Of a DNA stretch of 64,000 bases, positions 17,747 through 26,103 are shown piece after piece. Made by a program: the position numbers and the translations under genes. The stretch comes from Bacillus sp. MM2020_1 (GTDB lineage: Bacteria; Bacillota; Bacilli; Bacillales; Cytobacillaceae), in contig JAANMP010000005.1 of NCBI GenBank assembly GCA_011250595.1, positions 1 to 64,000 on the forward strand, written 5' to 3'. A model generated the notes under the pieces. The model was not told where the DNA came from and ran no database searches. It was given only the letters and a program-made list of their open reading frames with translations. Numbering within the stretch: position 1 is the first letter of the stretch; the number at the start of each line of letters is the position of its first letter.

Positions 17747-17797
17747 TTGTAAAAATAATAAAAAAGTGACAATACCATTAAATACTAAACTCTTTGC

Positions 17798-17826
17798 TTA
17801 ACAAATTATGCATACTGCAGTATAAT
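17798..17826 (+). promoter_or_regulatory. Sigma-A promoter of the ribU leader
   Basis: TTAACA (17798-17803), 17 nt, TATAAT (17821-17826). It lies just upstream of the FMN riboswitch. Confidence 0.75.
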
Positions 17827-17851
17827 TATATTTGTAATTAAATATCGATCT

Positions 17852-17977
17852 ATCTTCGGGGCAGGGTGAAATTCCCGATCGGCGGTATTTGAGTAAAACT
17901 CATAAGCCCGCGAGCCGTATTTTGGCAGGATTTGGTGTGATTCCAAAGCCGACAGTATAGTCTGGATGGGAGAAGAT
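17852..17977 (+). ncRNA. FMN riboswitch (RFN element)
   Basis: All RFN landmarks are readable: opening ATCTTCGGGGCAGGGTGAAA, TTCCCGATCGGCGGT, AGCCCGCGAGC, a GGCAGGATTTGGTGTGATTCC segment split by a short stem, AAAGCCGACAGT, GGATGGGAGAAGAT closing the P1 helix. It senses FMN and lowers expression of the downstream riboflavin transporter gene ribU when FMN is plentiful. Confidence 0.96.
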
Positions 17978-17989
17978 GGAGGTTCTGCA

Positions 17990-18018
17990 GACGTTCAAAA
18001 TTCTAGCGAAATGAACGT
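17990..18018 (+). promoter_or_regulatory. Hairpin between FMN aptamer and terminator
   Basis: GACGTTCA and TGAACGTT are complementary around AAATTCTAGCGAA. It sits between the aptamer and the terminator and is likely part of the expression platform; its exact switching partner is not clear by eye. Confidence 0.45.
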
Positions 18019-18038
18019 TTATTAAGCGTGCCTTTGTG

Positions 18039-18076
18039 AACTCCCTCAAGCTTATTTCTTGAGGGAGTTTTTATTT
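18039..18076 (+). terminator. Riboswitch-controlled terminator
   Basis: AACTCCCTCAAG (18039-18050) and CTTGAGGGAGTT (18058-18069) form a 12-bp stem followed by TTTTATTT, 70 nt before ribU. It is the expected attenuator of the FMN riboswitch. Confidence 0.88.
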
Positions 18077-18144
18077 ACATAGGTTTCGACTGTTGCTGAA
18101 CCTCTCTTCCTAAACGCGATGGATCAAAAAGAGGAGAGAGGAAG

Positions 18145-18729
18145 ATGAAGAAGATGAAGAAACAAAGAAAAATGAATGTCAGGGCTTATGTGTCAATTGG
18201 AATGCTGAGCAGTATTGCTTTTCTGCTAATGCTAATACAATTTCCATTGCCGCTATTCCCAAATTTCTTATTTGTCGATTTCAGCGACATCCCGGCATTA
18301 ATTGCTGCATTGATTTTTGGACCGATTGCAGGAATATTAGTAGAACTTTTTAAAAATATCCTTAATTATATTCAGACAGGAAGCTTTACAGGAATCCCTG
18401 TTGGCCATATAGCCAATTTCGCTGCTGGAATTGTGTTTATCCTGCCCACATATTATGTATATAATAGACTCAAAACTAGAAAAGGTATGACACTGGCGTT
18501 AATTTCTGGGACAGTAACGATGGCAGTTATAATGAGTATTCTAAATTACTTAATTATTTTACCTGCATATACCCTTCTAATGGGTTTTCCAGATATGCGT
18601 AATTTGGTTGTACCAGCCATCTTGCCTTTTAACATCCTAAAAGGTGTGATGATGTCTGCGATCTTTATGCTCCTGTTTATTCGGATGCAGGCATGGATTA
18701 ATAAAAATACAACAATTAAAAGCGTCTAA
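18145..18729 (+). CDS. ribU: Riboflavin transporter, ECF S component
   Basis: A 194-residue membrane protein with about six hydrophobic helices, the size of S components. The segment FVDFSDIPALIAALIFGPIAGILVELFKNIL is characteristic of RibU (formerly YpaA/FmnP). It binds riboflavin and works with the shared EcfAAT energising module, not in this window. Expression is controlled by the FMN riboswitch upstream. GAGGAGAGAGG precedes the ATG. Confidence 0.94.
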   Translation: MKKMKKQRKMNVRAYVSIGMLSSIAFLLMLIQFPLPLFPNFLFVDFSDIPALIAALIFGPIAGILVELFKNILNYIQTGSFTGIPVGHIANFAAGIVFILPTYYVYNRLKTRKGMTLALISGTVTMAVIMSILNYLIILPAYTLLMGFPDMRNLVVPAILPFNILKGVMMSAIFMLLFIRMQAWINKNTTIKSV

Positions 18730-18734
18730 TAGAG

Positions 18735-18769
18735 AACAGCAGGGGGAACCATTCCCTGCTGTTTTTTTT
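18735..18769 (+). terminator. Terminator after ribU
   Basis: AACAGCAGGG pairs with CCCTGCTGTT, followed by eight Ts. Confidence 0.88.
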
Positions 18770-18771
18770 GA

Positions 18772-18803
18772 AATAAAAACCCCTCACCTAAAATGGAGAG
18801 GGG
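18772..18803 (-). terminator. Terminator of fer
   Basis: On the minus strand GCCCCTC and GAGGGG pair around a 12-nt loop, followed by TTTTTATTT. It is back to back with the ribU terminator. Confidence 0.78.
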
Positions 18804-18833
18804 CAGTAGCTTAAAGTTTATTTTACCTAAATA

Positions 18834-19133
<300 letters not shown>

Positions 19134-19346
19134 TTATCAAGATGAAAACGGATAACTCATATCTATTGTAAAACTGTATCGACAACTTTTCAATAGAAAA
19201 ATGCCCTTATTCCTATTGTTAAATAGATGAATTTCTATTTCTTCCACATTTTCAGGCAACAATCCATTCTCATTCATGGTAGAATAAAGAAGAAAAATGG
19301 GTATTTTGTCGATAATGCGCGAAAAAAGCGGTGGGGGACTCGGAAA

Positions 19347-20381
19347 ATGCAAATTGAATCCATTATTCTATATAGTATTAAACAATTAAACAGTGAACGG
19401 ACGATATATTCCATTTATCACCTATTGAATGGAAAAAAATCATCACAAACGATCCAAGATGCCCACCTATTCTCACTGAAAAAATTTTTTGGAATTTATG
19501 AACAGTTATCCAGAGAATCCTTTGATGAAATATATCAAGCAATGGTAGAAAAAAATTGGTTAATAAATAAAGGGGAACAACGATATAGTTTAACGGCCTC
19601 TGGAATGACACTTCTAGAAAACAATCCATTACCCCAATATATAAATGGCTGGAACTTTCATCAAATAACCTCACTATTTTGGGAGAGATTGTCCCTGCTA
19701 ATTCAAGTGGTATCCAATCTTGCTTTTTGTGAATCAAGATATATACCTATTCAAAAAAACATAGATGTCCATAACTGGTTAAAATCTACTTTAAAGGATA
19801 TCACCGTACCTAGGCTGGAATTGGGTCCTGCTTTATATTCAGAATTAAATGAATGTTTTAAAAGTGCGAAAGTTATTGACCCATCCCTATTAGTGTTTCG
19901 GTTAACTGGTTTTCAGCAGATTGGATTAACCCCTTTACAAGTAGCTACAAAGGTGAATTTAAATATTCACAATTATCAGGTTGAGTTTACTAATATTCTC
20001 CATTATTTAATACAAAAAATAATGGAAGAAGAAAATCAGTTAAAAATCTTACCTTATCTTATCGATGAATTAATACAGGATGATGAATTAACTCTTTCCT
20101 CACGGAAAACCCAGAAGTTGTTACGTCAGGGACATTCCCCTGACATGATCGCGAAACTTAGACACTTAAAATTAAGTACAATAGAAGATCATCTTGTTGA
20201 ATTAGCCTTAAATGCTACTGATTTTTCCATTGATACCTATGTGGATAGAGAATTACAACATGAAATTTTGGAAGTTTCACGGCAAAAAGCATCTAAACAG
20301 CTAAAAGTGATAAAAGAAAAAATAGGTGCTGCAACCTATTTTCAAATAAGATTAGTACTGGCGAAACATGGTGATAGATAA
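19347..20381 (+). CDS. ypbB: YpbB, helix-turn-helix protein linked to RecQ-family helicase
   Basis: A 344-residue cytosolic, largely helical protein matching YpbB in size and in its place directly before the RecQ-type helicase. The C-terminal third (about 255-335) looks like a helicase-associated helix-turn-helix region. ATG at 19347 follows GGTGGGGG by 8 nt. It overlaps recS by one base (TAATG), pointing to a functional partnership; its precise role is not known to me. Confidence 0.82.
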   Translation: MQIESIILYSIKQLNSERTIYSIYHLLNGKKSSQTIQDAHLFSLKKFFGIYEQLSRESFDEIYQAMVEKNWLINKGEQRYSLTASGMTLLENNPLPQYINGWNFHQITSLFWERLSLLIQVVSNLAFCESRYIPIQKNIDVHNWLKSTLKDITVPRLELGPALYSELNECFKSAKVIDPSLLVFRLTGFQQIGLTPLQVATKVNLNIHNYQVEFTNILHYLIQKIMEEENQLKILPYLIDELIQDDELTLSSRKTQKLLRQGHSPDMIAKLRHLKLSTIEDHLVELALNATDFSIDTYVDRELQHEILEVSRQKASKQLKVIKEKIGAATYFQIRLVLAKHGDR

Positions 20382-21895
20382 TGGAATTAGAAAAGGTTTT
20401 AAAAAAGCACTTTGGTTATCAATCGTTTAAGACCGGACAAAAAGAGGTCATCACCTCAATACTTGCTGGTCGCGACACATTGGCCATGCTCCCAACTGGG
20501 ACAGGAAAATCATTGTGCTACCAACTTCCTGGGATTATTTTAGAAGGGCAGATATTAATAATTTCACCTCTTCTGTCACTAATGCAGGATCAGGTGGAGC
20601 AATTTAAAAGATTTGGGGAAAAAAGAGTCATTGCGTTAAATTCCTTTCTTTCTGCAGAGGAAAGAAATAGGGCATTACATCATTTGAATCAATATAAATT
20701 TATCTTTATATCACCCGAAATGATGGGAGTTCCCTATATTCTCCGCAAACTTCAGGAGCTTCCCATTGCGTTATTTGTGGTCGATGAGGCCCATTGTATT
20801 TCCCAGTGGGGCTTTGATTTTCGCCCTGATTATTCAAAACTAGGTGATATTCGAAAAAAACTTGGGAATCCATTAACGCTTGCATTGACAGCAACTGCAA
20901 CCAAAAAGGTACGAGCGGATATTATTGCCTCACTTGATTTAGAGGAAATAGTAAAAATCGAATCAACCATCGACCGTCCTAATATCGGCTTTTATGTTAA
21001 AGAACTAATCGATTATCGCGATAAACAGGCAAACATCCTTGAGTTGGTTGCCAACTTAAAAAAACCGGGAATTATTTATTTTTCTAGTAAAAAAACTGCT
21101 GAACAGATGGCAAGCCTATTAACAGAAAAAGGAATTTGTCAGGCAATGGCCTATCACGGCGGATTAGATCAAAATACAAGAATCCTGATTCAACAACAGT
21201 TTATCTATGGTCAATTAGATGTAATATGTGCTACCAGTGCGTTTGGCATGGGAATTAATAAAGAAAATATCCGTTTTATTATTCATTATCATATGCCAAT
21301 GCAAATAGAATCTTATCTACAGGAAATTGGCCGGGCAGGCCGTGATGGCGACCCGAGTATTGCCATCCTTTTATATTCGCCAGGGGATGAACATCTTCCA
21401 ATCCAGCTTGCTGAGAATGAATTGCCATCAGAACAGCAAATAGACTGGTTGTTTAAGAAAATAACCGATGAACAGCTTTTCAAGAATGGAAATATTAGTT
21501 TAGATATGAAACTAATGGAACTTGGGGGTTTTACTGAAATCCAATGGAGGATTATTGAGGACTTTGTTAAAAATTCATCCCTAGAAACAGCTAATCTTAA
21601 AGGATTACAACGGACCATTAATAATTTTGTTAAGGAAAGATTGACTATTAAGAAAAATAATATTTATTCTATGAAAAAATGGGTTGAAACCAATTTTTGC
21701 AGACGTGAAAATATATTAAAATATTTTGATGAAGTAAAGACAAAAGAGGTAAACCCTTGCTGCGATATCTGCGGACTTCAATTAAATGATTATCAAGCGA
21801 TTAATCATTTAACCGTTCCTTCAGCGAAAACAGACGAAAAAAACTGGAATGATTATCTTTCGAAAATTCTAATCAATGGTGAGTTGAGGGAATGA
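20381..21895 (+). CDS. recS: RecQ-family ATP-dependent DNA helicase (RecS/YpbC)
   Basis: A 504-residue short RecQ helicase. Visible motifs are the P-loop TGTGKS at 39-44, DEAH at 135-138, the QEIGRAGRDG motif VI near 308-317 and a C-terminal zinc site (C-R-R...CCDIC). It lacks a C-terminal HRDC domain, as does B. subtilis RecS, unlike the longer RecQ. It unwinds DNA 3'-5' in recombinational repair. The first gene of a tightly overlapping recS-ypbD-ypbE run. Confidence 0.92.
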   Translation: MELEKVLKKHFGYQSFKTGQKEVITSILAGRDTLAMLPTGTGKSLCYQLPGIILEGQILIISPLLSLMQDQVEQFKRFGEKRVIALNSFLSAEERNRALHHLNQYKFIFISPEMMGVPYILRKLQELPIALFVVDEAHCISQWGFDFRPDYSKLGDIRKKLGNPLTLALTATATKKVRADIIASLDLEEIVKIESTIDRPNIGFYVKELIDYRDKQANILELVANLKKPGIIYFSSKKTAEQMASLLTEKGICQAMAYHGGLDQNTRILIQQQFIYGQLDVICATSAFGMGINKENIRFIIHYHMPMQIESYLQEIGRAGRDGDPSIAILLYSPGDEHLPIQLAENELPSEQQIDWLFKKITDEQLFKNGNISLDMKLMELGGFTEIQWRIIEDFVKNSSLETANLKGLQRTINNFVKERLTIKKNNIYSMKKWVETNFCRRENILKYFDEVKTKEVNPCCDICGLQLNDYQAINHLTVPSAKTDEKNWNDYLSKILINGELRE

Positions 21896-22497
21896 AAAAA
21901 AAGTACTTTGAATTAATTAATGGTTTAACGGATAAAGATTTGCTTTTTCACCTTTATATGACACAGGTCATTCTCTGCGTGATTTCAATACTACTAGGGT
22001 TTATATTTTTTGACCATTTATCCTATTTAAATAATATTTCTTTGCAAGATTTTCAAATAATTACAATAGGTGTCCCTGCTGGAATAGCCGTGGTGTTAGC
22101 AGATATTCTCTTAATGAAATGGCTGCCTTCGTCTTATTATGATGATGGTGGTTTGAATGAAAGAATATTTAAATATAGAAATATATTTCATATTTTATTC
22201 ATTGCCCTATTTGTTGCTTTTAGTGAAGAATTATTGTTTCGGGGAATCATTCAAACAAAATTAGGTCTGATTCTAGCAAGCATTATTTTTGCAATTATTC
22301 ACTATCGATATCTTTTTAATTGGTTTTTGTTTGTCAATATTGTGGTTTTAAGTTTTTTTATTGGTTTAATATTCGAGTGGACAGACAATTTAGCTGTAAC
22401 AATTGCGATGCATTTTGTCATTGATTTTTTATTAGGAGTATATATAAAATTTAGACGTCCAATCAGAGAAGATGATCAGGGAGGGGTGGCGCCATGA
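21892..22497 (+). CDS. ypbD: CPBP-family intramembrane glutamic endopeptidase
   Basis: A 201-residue membrane protein with about six hydrophobic segments and the CPBP/Abi (Rce1-like) motifs: E112-E113-xxx-R117 (EELLFRG), H137 in FAIIHY, and H174 with D178. Family members are intramembrane proteases or self-immunity proteins for bacteriocins. ATGA overlaps connect it with recS and ypbE. The substrate is unknown. Confidence 0.86.
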   Translation: MKKKYFELINGLTDKDLLFHLYMTQVILCVISILLGFIFFDHLSYLNNISLQDFQIITIGVPAGIAVVLADILLMKWLPSSYYDDGGLNERIFKYRNIFHILFIALFVAFSEELLFRGIIQTKLGLILASIIFAIIHYRYLFNWFLFVNIVVLSFFIGLIFEWTDNLAVTIAMHFVIDFLLGVYIKFRRPIREDDQGGVAP

Positions 22498-23216
22498 ATA
22501 ATGAAGAACCATATAGAGACCAAGCAGAAAGATTAAAACAGCGTATAGAAAAAATTAATGAAAAAGTCGATGACAAGGAAGATTTGCCTCCAAGGGAGCA
22601 AATTCATCGTCAAAAGAAGAAAAAAACTAAATGGAAGCTAAAGTATCCACTGATCCGACTATTAGTTTTGTTTTTTATCCTCCTGCCTGTCATCATATTT
22701 AGTGTGATTTCATATCGTGACGGTGCGAAAAAAATAAATGGGAGTGAAAAAGCATCAGAAGAATCAGTAGGGTATGAAACAATTCATCTGGAAAAGTCGA
22801 AAGATGAGGAAGAAACCCCAGAAAATTCCACTGAAACGAACGAGGCAATTCCTGAAACTAATGATTCGGAAGAACTAATCAAAGAGTCTAGCGACGAAGT
22901 CATGCAGACTGAAAAAACTGTGGAAGCCTCTGCTCATCCCGATAGTACAAATAGTACAAATGAAAACAACACGAATTCTCAGGAAATTGACAGTAATAGC
23001 CAAAAAGAAAAAGCGTCTGAAACTAACGCAAAATCGACAGAATCTGAAGAGACTAAAATCATTTCTCATAGGGTTAAACCAAATGAAAACCTATATAGGA
23101 TTGCAATGACGTATTTTCATTCCCCCAAGGGAATGGATATCATTATGAAGGCTAATCATCTAACAAGTAAACAAATTAATGCAGGGCAGATTTTGAAAAT
23201 ACCAATAAATAATTAG
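22494..23216 (+). CDS. ypbE: YpbE, membrane-anchored LysM protein
   Basis: A 240-residue protein with a basic cytoplasmic head (1-57), one membrane helix (about 58-78), a long Ser/Thr/Glu/Asn-rich low-complexity linker (about 85-185) and a C-terminal LysM domain (about 190-238) that should bind peptidoglycan. It matches YpbE in position. The acidic spacer suggests it crosses the wall. Function unknown. Confidence 0.85.
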   Translation: MNNEEPYRDQAERLKQRIEKINEKVDDKEDLPPREQIHRQKKKKTKWKLKYPLIRLLVLFFILLPVIIFSVISYRDGAKKINGSEKASEESVGYETIHLEKSKDEEETPENSTETNEAIPETNDSEELIKESSDEVMQTEKTVEASAHPDSTNSTNENNTNSQEIDSNSQKEKASETNAKSTESEETKIISHRVKPNENLYRIAMTYFHSPKGMDIIMKANHLTSKQINAGQILKIPINN

Positions 23217-23243
23217 CCGATTCCAAAAGGGATCGGTTTTTTT
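23217..23243 (+). terminator. Terminator after ypbE
   Basis: CCGATTCC (23217-23224) pairs with GGGATCGG (23229-23236, one G-T), followed by seven Ts. Confidence 0.82.
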
Positions 23244-23307
23244 CTATGGTAAAACATATTAGCAGGGACAAGTTCATATGAATATAAGAGAAATGGAGGG
23301 TGATAAA

Positions 23308-23763
23308 ATGGATTCTCCAATCCAATTACTTGAAAATACTGATCAAGCAACGAAACAAGCTCTTGAAAATGTTAGAAAAAGAAAAGAAAAATTTGACCGC
23401 TTTAAAAAGAGGCACATTCTCTCGATTTGGGCAACAATTATTTTAGGAGCTAGTTTCCTGACCTACTTGTATATCACAGTTGCCAGCATTTATTCCTATT
23501 CCTTTGCCGCAATGTTTTCCGCGTTTGTAAATGACTCCAATAATTTAACATTGTTGGTTTTTTGTGTAGGAATGTACGGTACAATGAATTTATTGAAAGA
23601 AAAAAAGGATAAAGCTGAAAAGGAATATCATGAATTAAGACGCGAGATTGTCGACCGCAGTAAGGATTATTGGAAAAAAGAAGAGGAATGGAAAAATCGT
23701 CACCTAGTATTTGAATTGATGAAAAAGTTGTATGACATTAACCTATACCATGAAAACAAATAA
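23308..23763 (+). CDS. ypbF: YpbF, DUF2663-family membrane protein
   Basis: A 151-residue protein with a charged head, two hydrophobic segments (about 38-62 and 78-95) and a long charged coiled-coil-like tail. This is YpbF of the DUF2663 family by position and pattern. The ATG at 23308 follows GGAGGGTG; the frame extends 10 codons further but without a good site. Function unknown. Confidence 0.8.
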   Translation: MDSPIQLLENTDQATKQALENVRKRKEKFDRFKKRHILSIWATIILGASFLTYLYITVASIYSYSFAAMFSAFVNDSNNLTLLVFCVGMYGTMNLLKEKKDKAEKEYHELRREIVDRSKDYWKKEEEWKNRHLVFELMKKLYDINLYHENK

Positions 23764-23793
23764 GAAGCAGACTACAACTGCTTCTTATTTGTT
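23755..23793. terminator. Bidirectional terminator between ypbF and cotJC
   Basis: A perfect 16-bp palindrome, arms AACAAATAAGAAGCAG and CTGCTTCTTATTTGTT, loop of 7 nt. It separates two convergent genes. Confidence 0.88.
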
Positions 23794-23794
23794 A

Positions 23795-24364
23795 TTAGAA
23801 AATTGTCTGTTTGCCACGTTCGTCTTTTAATATTTCCACAGCCTCTCTGAAACGTTGAGAATGAATGATCTCCCGTTCACGTAAAAAGCGGAGACTATCA
23901 TTAATATCAGGATCGTCACTTAAGTTAATTAACCACTGGTAGGTTGCACGTGCCTTTTCCTCTGCGGCAATATCTTCATATAAATCTGCAATGGGGTCAC
24001 CCTTTGCGGTGATATAAGTAGCTGTAAATGGAACTCCTGCAGCATTATGGTAGTATAATGCACTATCGTGGTCAGCATAATGTGCTGCCAATCCAGCAGC
24101 TTTCATTTGCTCAGGAGTGGCATCTTTCGTTAATTTGTAGACCATCGTAGCAATCATTTCGAGGTGGGCGAATTCTTCTGTACCGATATCTGTAAGAAGG
24201 CCAATTACCTTATCGGGAATAGTATATCGTTGGTTTAAGTAGCGGAGTGCAGCAGCAAGTTCTCCGTCGGCACCCCCATATTGCTCAATTAAATATTTTG
24301 CTAATGTTGGATTACATTTACTGACTCGAACCGGGTACTGTAATTTTTTCTCATAAACCCACAT
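23795..24364 (-). CDS. cotJC: Spore coat protein CotJC, manganese-catalase family
   Basis: A 189-residue protein of the manganese-catalase/ferritin-like family. Expected Glu and His ligands lie in GTEEFAHLEMI, AAEEKARATYQWL and EREIIHSQRF. CotJC enters the spore coat with CotJA and may destroy peroxide. It is the last gene of cotJABC, which in B. subtilis is sigma-E dependent. Confidence 0.93.
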   Translation of the reverse strand: MWVYEKKLQYPVRVSKCNPTLAKYLIEQYGGADGELAAALRYLNQRYTIPDKVIGLLTDIGTEEFAHLEMIATMVYKLTKDATPEQMKAAGLAAHYADHDSALYYHNAAGVPFTATYITAKGDPIADLYEDIAAEEKARATYQWLINLSDDPDINDSLRFLREREIIHSQRFREAVEILKDERGKQTIF

Positions 24365-24384
24365 TGAATTTTTACCTCCCTATA

Positions 24385-24645
24385 TTAGACTTGCCACGGC
24401 CATGGGGCATCCTTCCAATTCCAAGGAAATCCAGAGTAGCTATTTCCGAATTGTTGCAAAGGACCAAATTGACTCTCAAACAACTTCTTGATGCGTTTTC
24501 TTTCTTTTACGTAATGATTAAATTGATTGATTGCCTCAAGGTCATCTGGATGGGTATCTAAATATAAAGTGAGTTCTACTAACACAAAATCCACAGCTTG
24601 AAGCTGCTCCATAATTTGATAATATTCTTCAGGGACCTGTTTCAT
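24385..24645 (-). CDS. cotJB: Spore coat protein CotJB
   Basis: An 86-residue CotJB, rich in aromatic residues at the end (PWNWKDAPWPW). The ATG at 24645 overlaps the cotJA stop (ATGA) and is preceded by AAGGGGGA; the longer upstream frame lies inside cotJA and is unlikely. Its family function is in coat assembly of the CotJ complex. Confidence 0.92.
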   Translation of the reverse strand: MKQVPEEYYQIMEQLQAVDFVLVELTLYLDTHPDDLEAINQFNHYVKERKRIKKLFESQFGPLQQFGNSYSGFPWNWKDAPWPWQV

Positions 24646-24872
24646 GTTGGCAGTCCCCCTTTTGCTTTCTCCAACGAATTGTACCAAGGATCATAAAAGT
24701 CCTTCCAGAGAGTGCCTGCTCTCAGTGCTTCTAGCGGTGTAAATTGAGGAAGATTAGGTGGTTGAAAGCCCATATATAAATGCGGCGGGGTAGAATATGT
24801 TTTTTCAAGAATTGGCGTACAAGGATCGAACGGACTGGCGTATGGATGATAGGTTTTGAAATGTGTATTCAT
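24642..24872 (-). CDS. cotJA: Spore coat protein CotJA
   Basis: A 76-residue, proline- and tyrosine-rich coat protein with the CotJA pattern YHPYASPFDPC...TPLEALRAGTLWKDFYDPW. The ATG at 24872 follows GGGAGGG. First gene of the cotJABC operon, with a sigma-E-like promoter just upstream. Confidence 0.92.
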   Translation of the reverse strand: MNTHFKTYHPYASPFDPCTPILEKTYSTPPHLYMGFQPPNLPQFTPLEALRAGTLWKDFYDPWYNSLEKAKGGLPT

Positions 24873-24902
24873 TTTAGCCCTCCCTTTATTCAACATCATT
24901 TA

Positions 24903-24931
24903 ATAATATGAAATTTTCTATTTTCTATGAC
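24903..24931 (-). promoter_or_regulatory. Sigma-E-like promoter of cotJABC
   Basis: On the minus strand GTCATAG (24931-24925), 14-nt spacer, CATATTAT (24910-24903), about 30 nt before cotJA. The spacing and -10 fit sigma-E, and cotJ is a known sigma-E operon in B. subtilis. Confidence 0.6.
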
Positions 24932-25019
24932 TTATCCTTAAAATATAAAGGGTTTTATCCAGGCCATGTCGAAGTATACTAGTTATTAAAGCAGGATTAT
25001 TACTTAGAGGTGATGGGAA

Positions 25020-25655
25020 TTGTTCGTAAAAAATATTATGATTCCAAAGCATGAATGTTACACTGCACAGGAAAATACGACACTGAAAGAAGCATTGGAA
25101 AGTCTAGAAAAACATCAAATTGATGGACTACCAGTTTTAAATGGAGATAATTATGTTGGAGTTGCGACAAGATACTGCATTTTTGAAAGTTACTTTCAAT
25201 CCGATAAACAAAAAGATGAGTATTTAACCTCAACTTTTGTAAAAGATATTGTTACACACCAAAATAAATTTTTAGAGGGTGGAGAATTATTTGAGAAAAC
25301 CCTCCTTGATTTGAAGGATTTTCCGTTATTAGCCGTTGTGGATTCTAACAAAAAGTTTCTTGGAGTGGTCACGCGCTCGGATGTAATTAGTTCCTTCGAA
25401 AGTGCATTCGGTGTTAACCGTCCCGGTGTAAGGATTGCCTTCACATCTGTTGAAACCGAAGGACGGATTGCCCGACTTTCTGAAATAGCCCATCAGTTCC
25501 ATGAACATATTATTTCACTTGTTACTTTTGATGAAACAGATAAACTTGTCCGTAGAATTGTTATGAAGATTGAAAAGAAGAACAATATTGAAAAATTTAC
25601 AAAAAAGCTGGAAGAACATGGGTTCAGGATTTTGAGTATCGAAGAGGACCAATAA
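25020..25655 (+). CDS. CBS-CBS-ACT domain protein (AcuB-like architecture)
   Basis: A 211-residue cytosolic protein. Two CBS domains (about 1-60 and 72-130) are followed by an ACT-like domain (about 137-210). This is the architecture of AcuB, but the acu genes are not adjacent and identity to AcuB is not obvious. CBS pairs usually bind adenosyl nucleotides and ACT domains bind amino acids, so a ligand-sensing regulator is inferred. TTG start with an AGAGGTGATGGG upstream. Transcribed away from cotJABC. Confidence 0.78.
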   Translation: MFVKNIMIPKHECYTAQENTTLKEALESLEKHQIDGLPVLNGDNYVGVATRYCIFESYFQSDKQKDEYLTSTFVKDIVTHQNKFLEGGELFEKTLLDLKDFPLLAVVDSNKKFLGVVTRSDVISSFESAFGVNRPGVRIAFTSVETEGRIARLSEIAHQFHEHIISLVTFDETDKLVRRIVMKIEKKNNIEKFTKKLEEHGFRILSIEEDQ

Positions 25656-25678
25656 ACTGAATAGGTAATATTTTTAAG

Positions 25679-25703
25679 CCCTCTCATACATTGTATGGGA
25701 GGG
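25679..25703 (+). promoter_or_regulatory. Hairpin that buries a ribosome binding site
   Basis: CCCTCTCATAC (25679-25689) pairs with GTATGGGAGGG (25693-25703) around a 3-nt loop, with one T-G pair. The 3' arm is the Shine-Dalgarno of the next gene (ATG at 25711). AATTTTT follows, so it could also act as a terminator for the CBS gene. Confidence 0.6.
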
Positions 25704-25710
25704 AATTTTT

Positions 25711-26079
25711 ATGTATAAAAAAGTATTCAAGTATTTGGCTATTTTTCTATGTGGCTATATCCTTATCAAATGGATAACGATTCCTCAACCATTTGTCCTT
25801 TCTGATTTCTTTATTGGACTTATCATGAATCCATTAAAATTTTTTGCTGCTTCAGTGGTTTATTTTATTGGATTTCTCATTACAGGAAGAGTTATATGTG
25901 AGCTTTTCCAAAGGACTAGAAAAAAGTGGCAGAAACGGGAGATATCAGGTGCAGCCCTTTTTTTTGAATATCTCTTTTTATTGATTATTTTTTTCCTGCT
26001 GTTTAATTTGGGATGGCAGCAAACCTTTGTCATTTTTAGTTTAAGCCTTTTTTATGGTATGATTTCCATTGAACTTTAA
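25711..26079 (+). CDS. Small polytopic membrane protein, unknown
   Basis: A 122-residue protein with about four hydrophobic segments (7-24, 32-60, 82-100, 103-120) and a positively charged cytoplasmic loop between the second and third. I recognise no family. The ATG is taken because GGGAGGG lies 7 nt before it. That site is in the 3' arm of a stable hairpin. ypbG begins 24 nt downstream, so the two may be co-expressed. Confidence 0.68.
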   Translation: MYKKVFKYLAIFLCGYILIKWITIPQPFVLSDFFIGLIMNPLKFFAASVVYFIGFLITGRVICELFQRTRKKWQKREISGAALFFEYLFLLIIFFLLFNLGWQQTFVIFSLSLFYGMISIEL

Positions 26080-26103
26080 GTTAAGAAATGGGGAAAAAGG
26101 ATT

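Noticed and set aside
17852-18076. Possibility of a novel riboswitch before ribU
   Set aside because: All landmarks match the known FMN (RFN) riboswitch, so it is not new.
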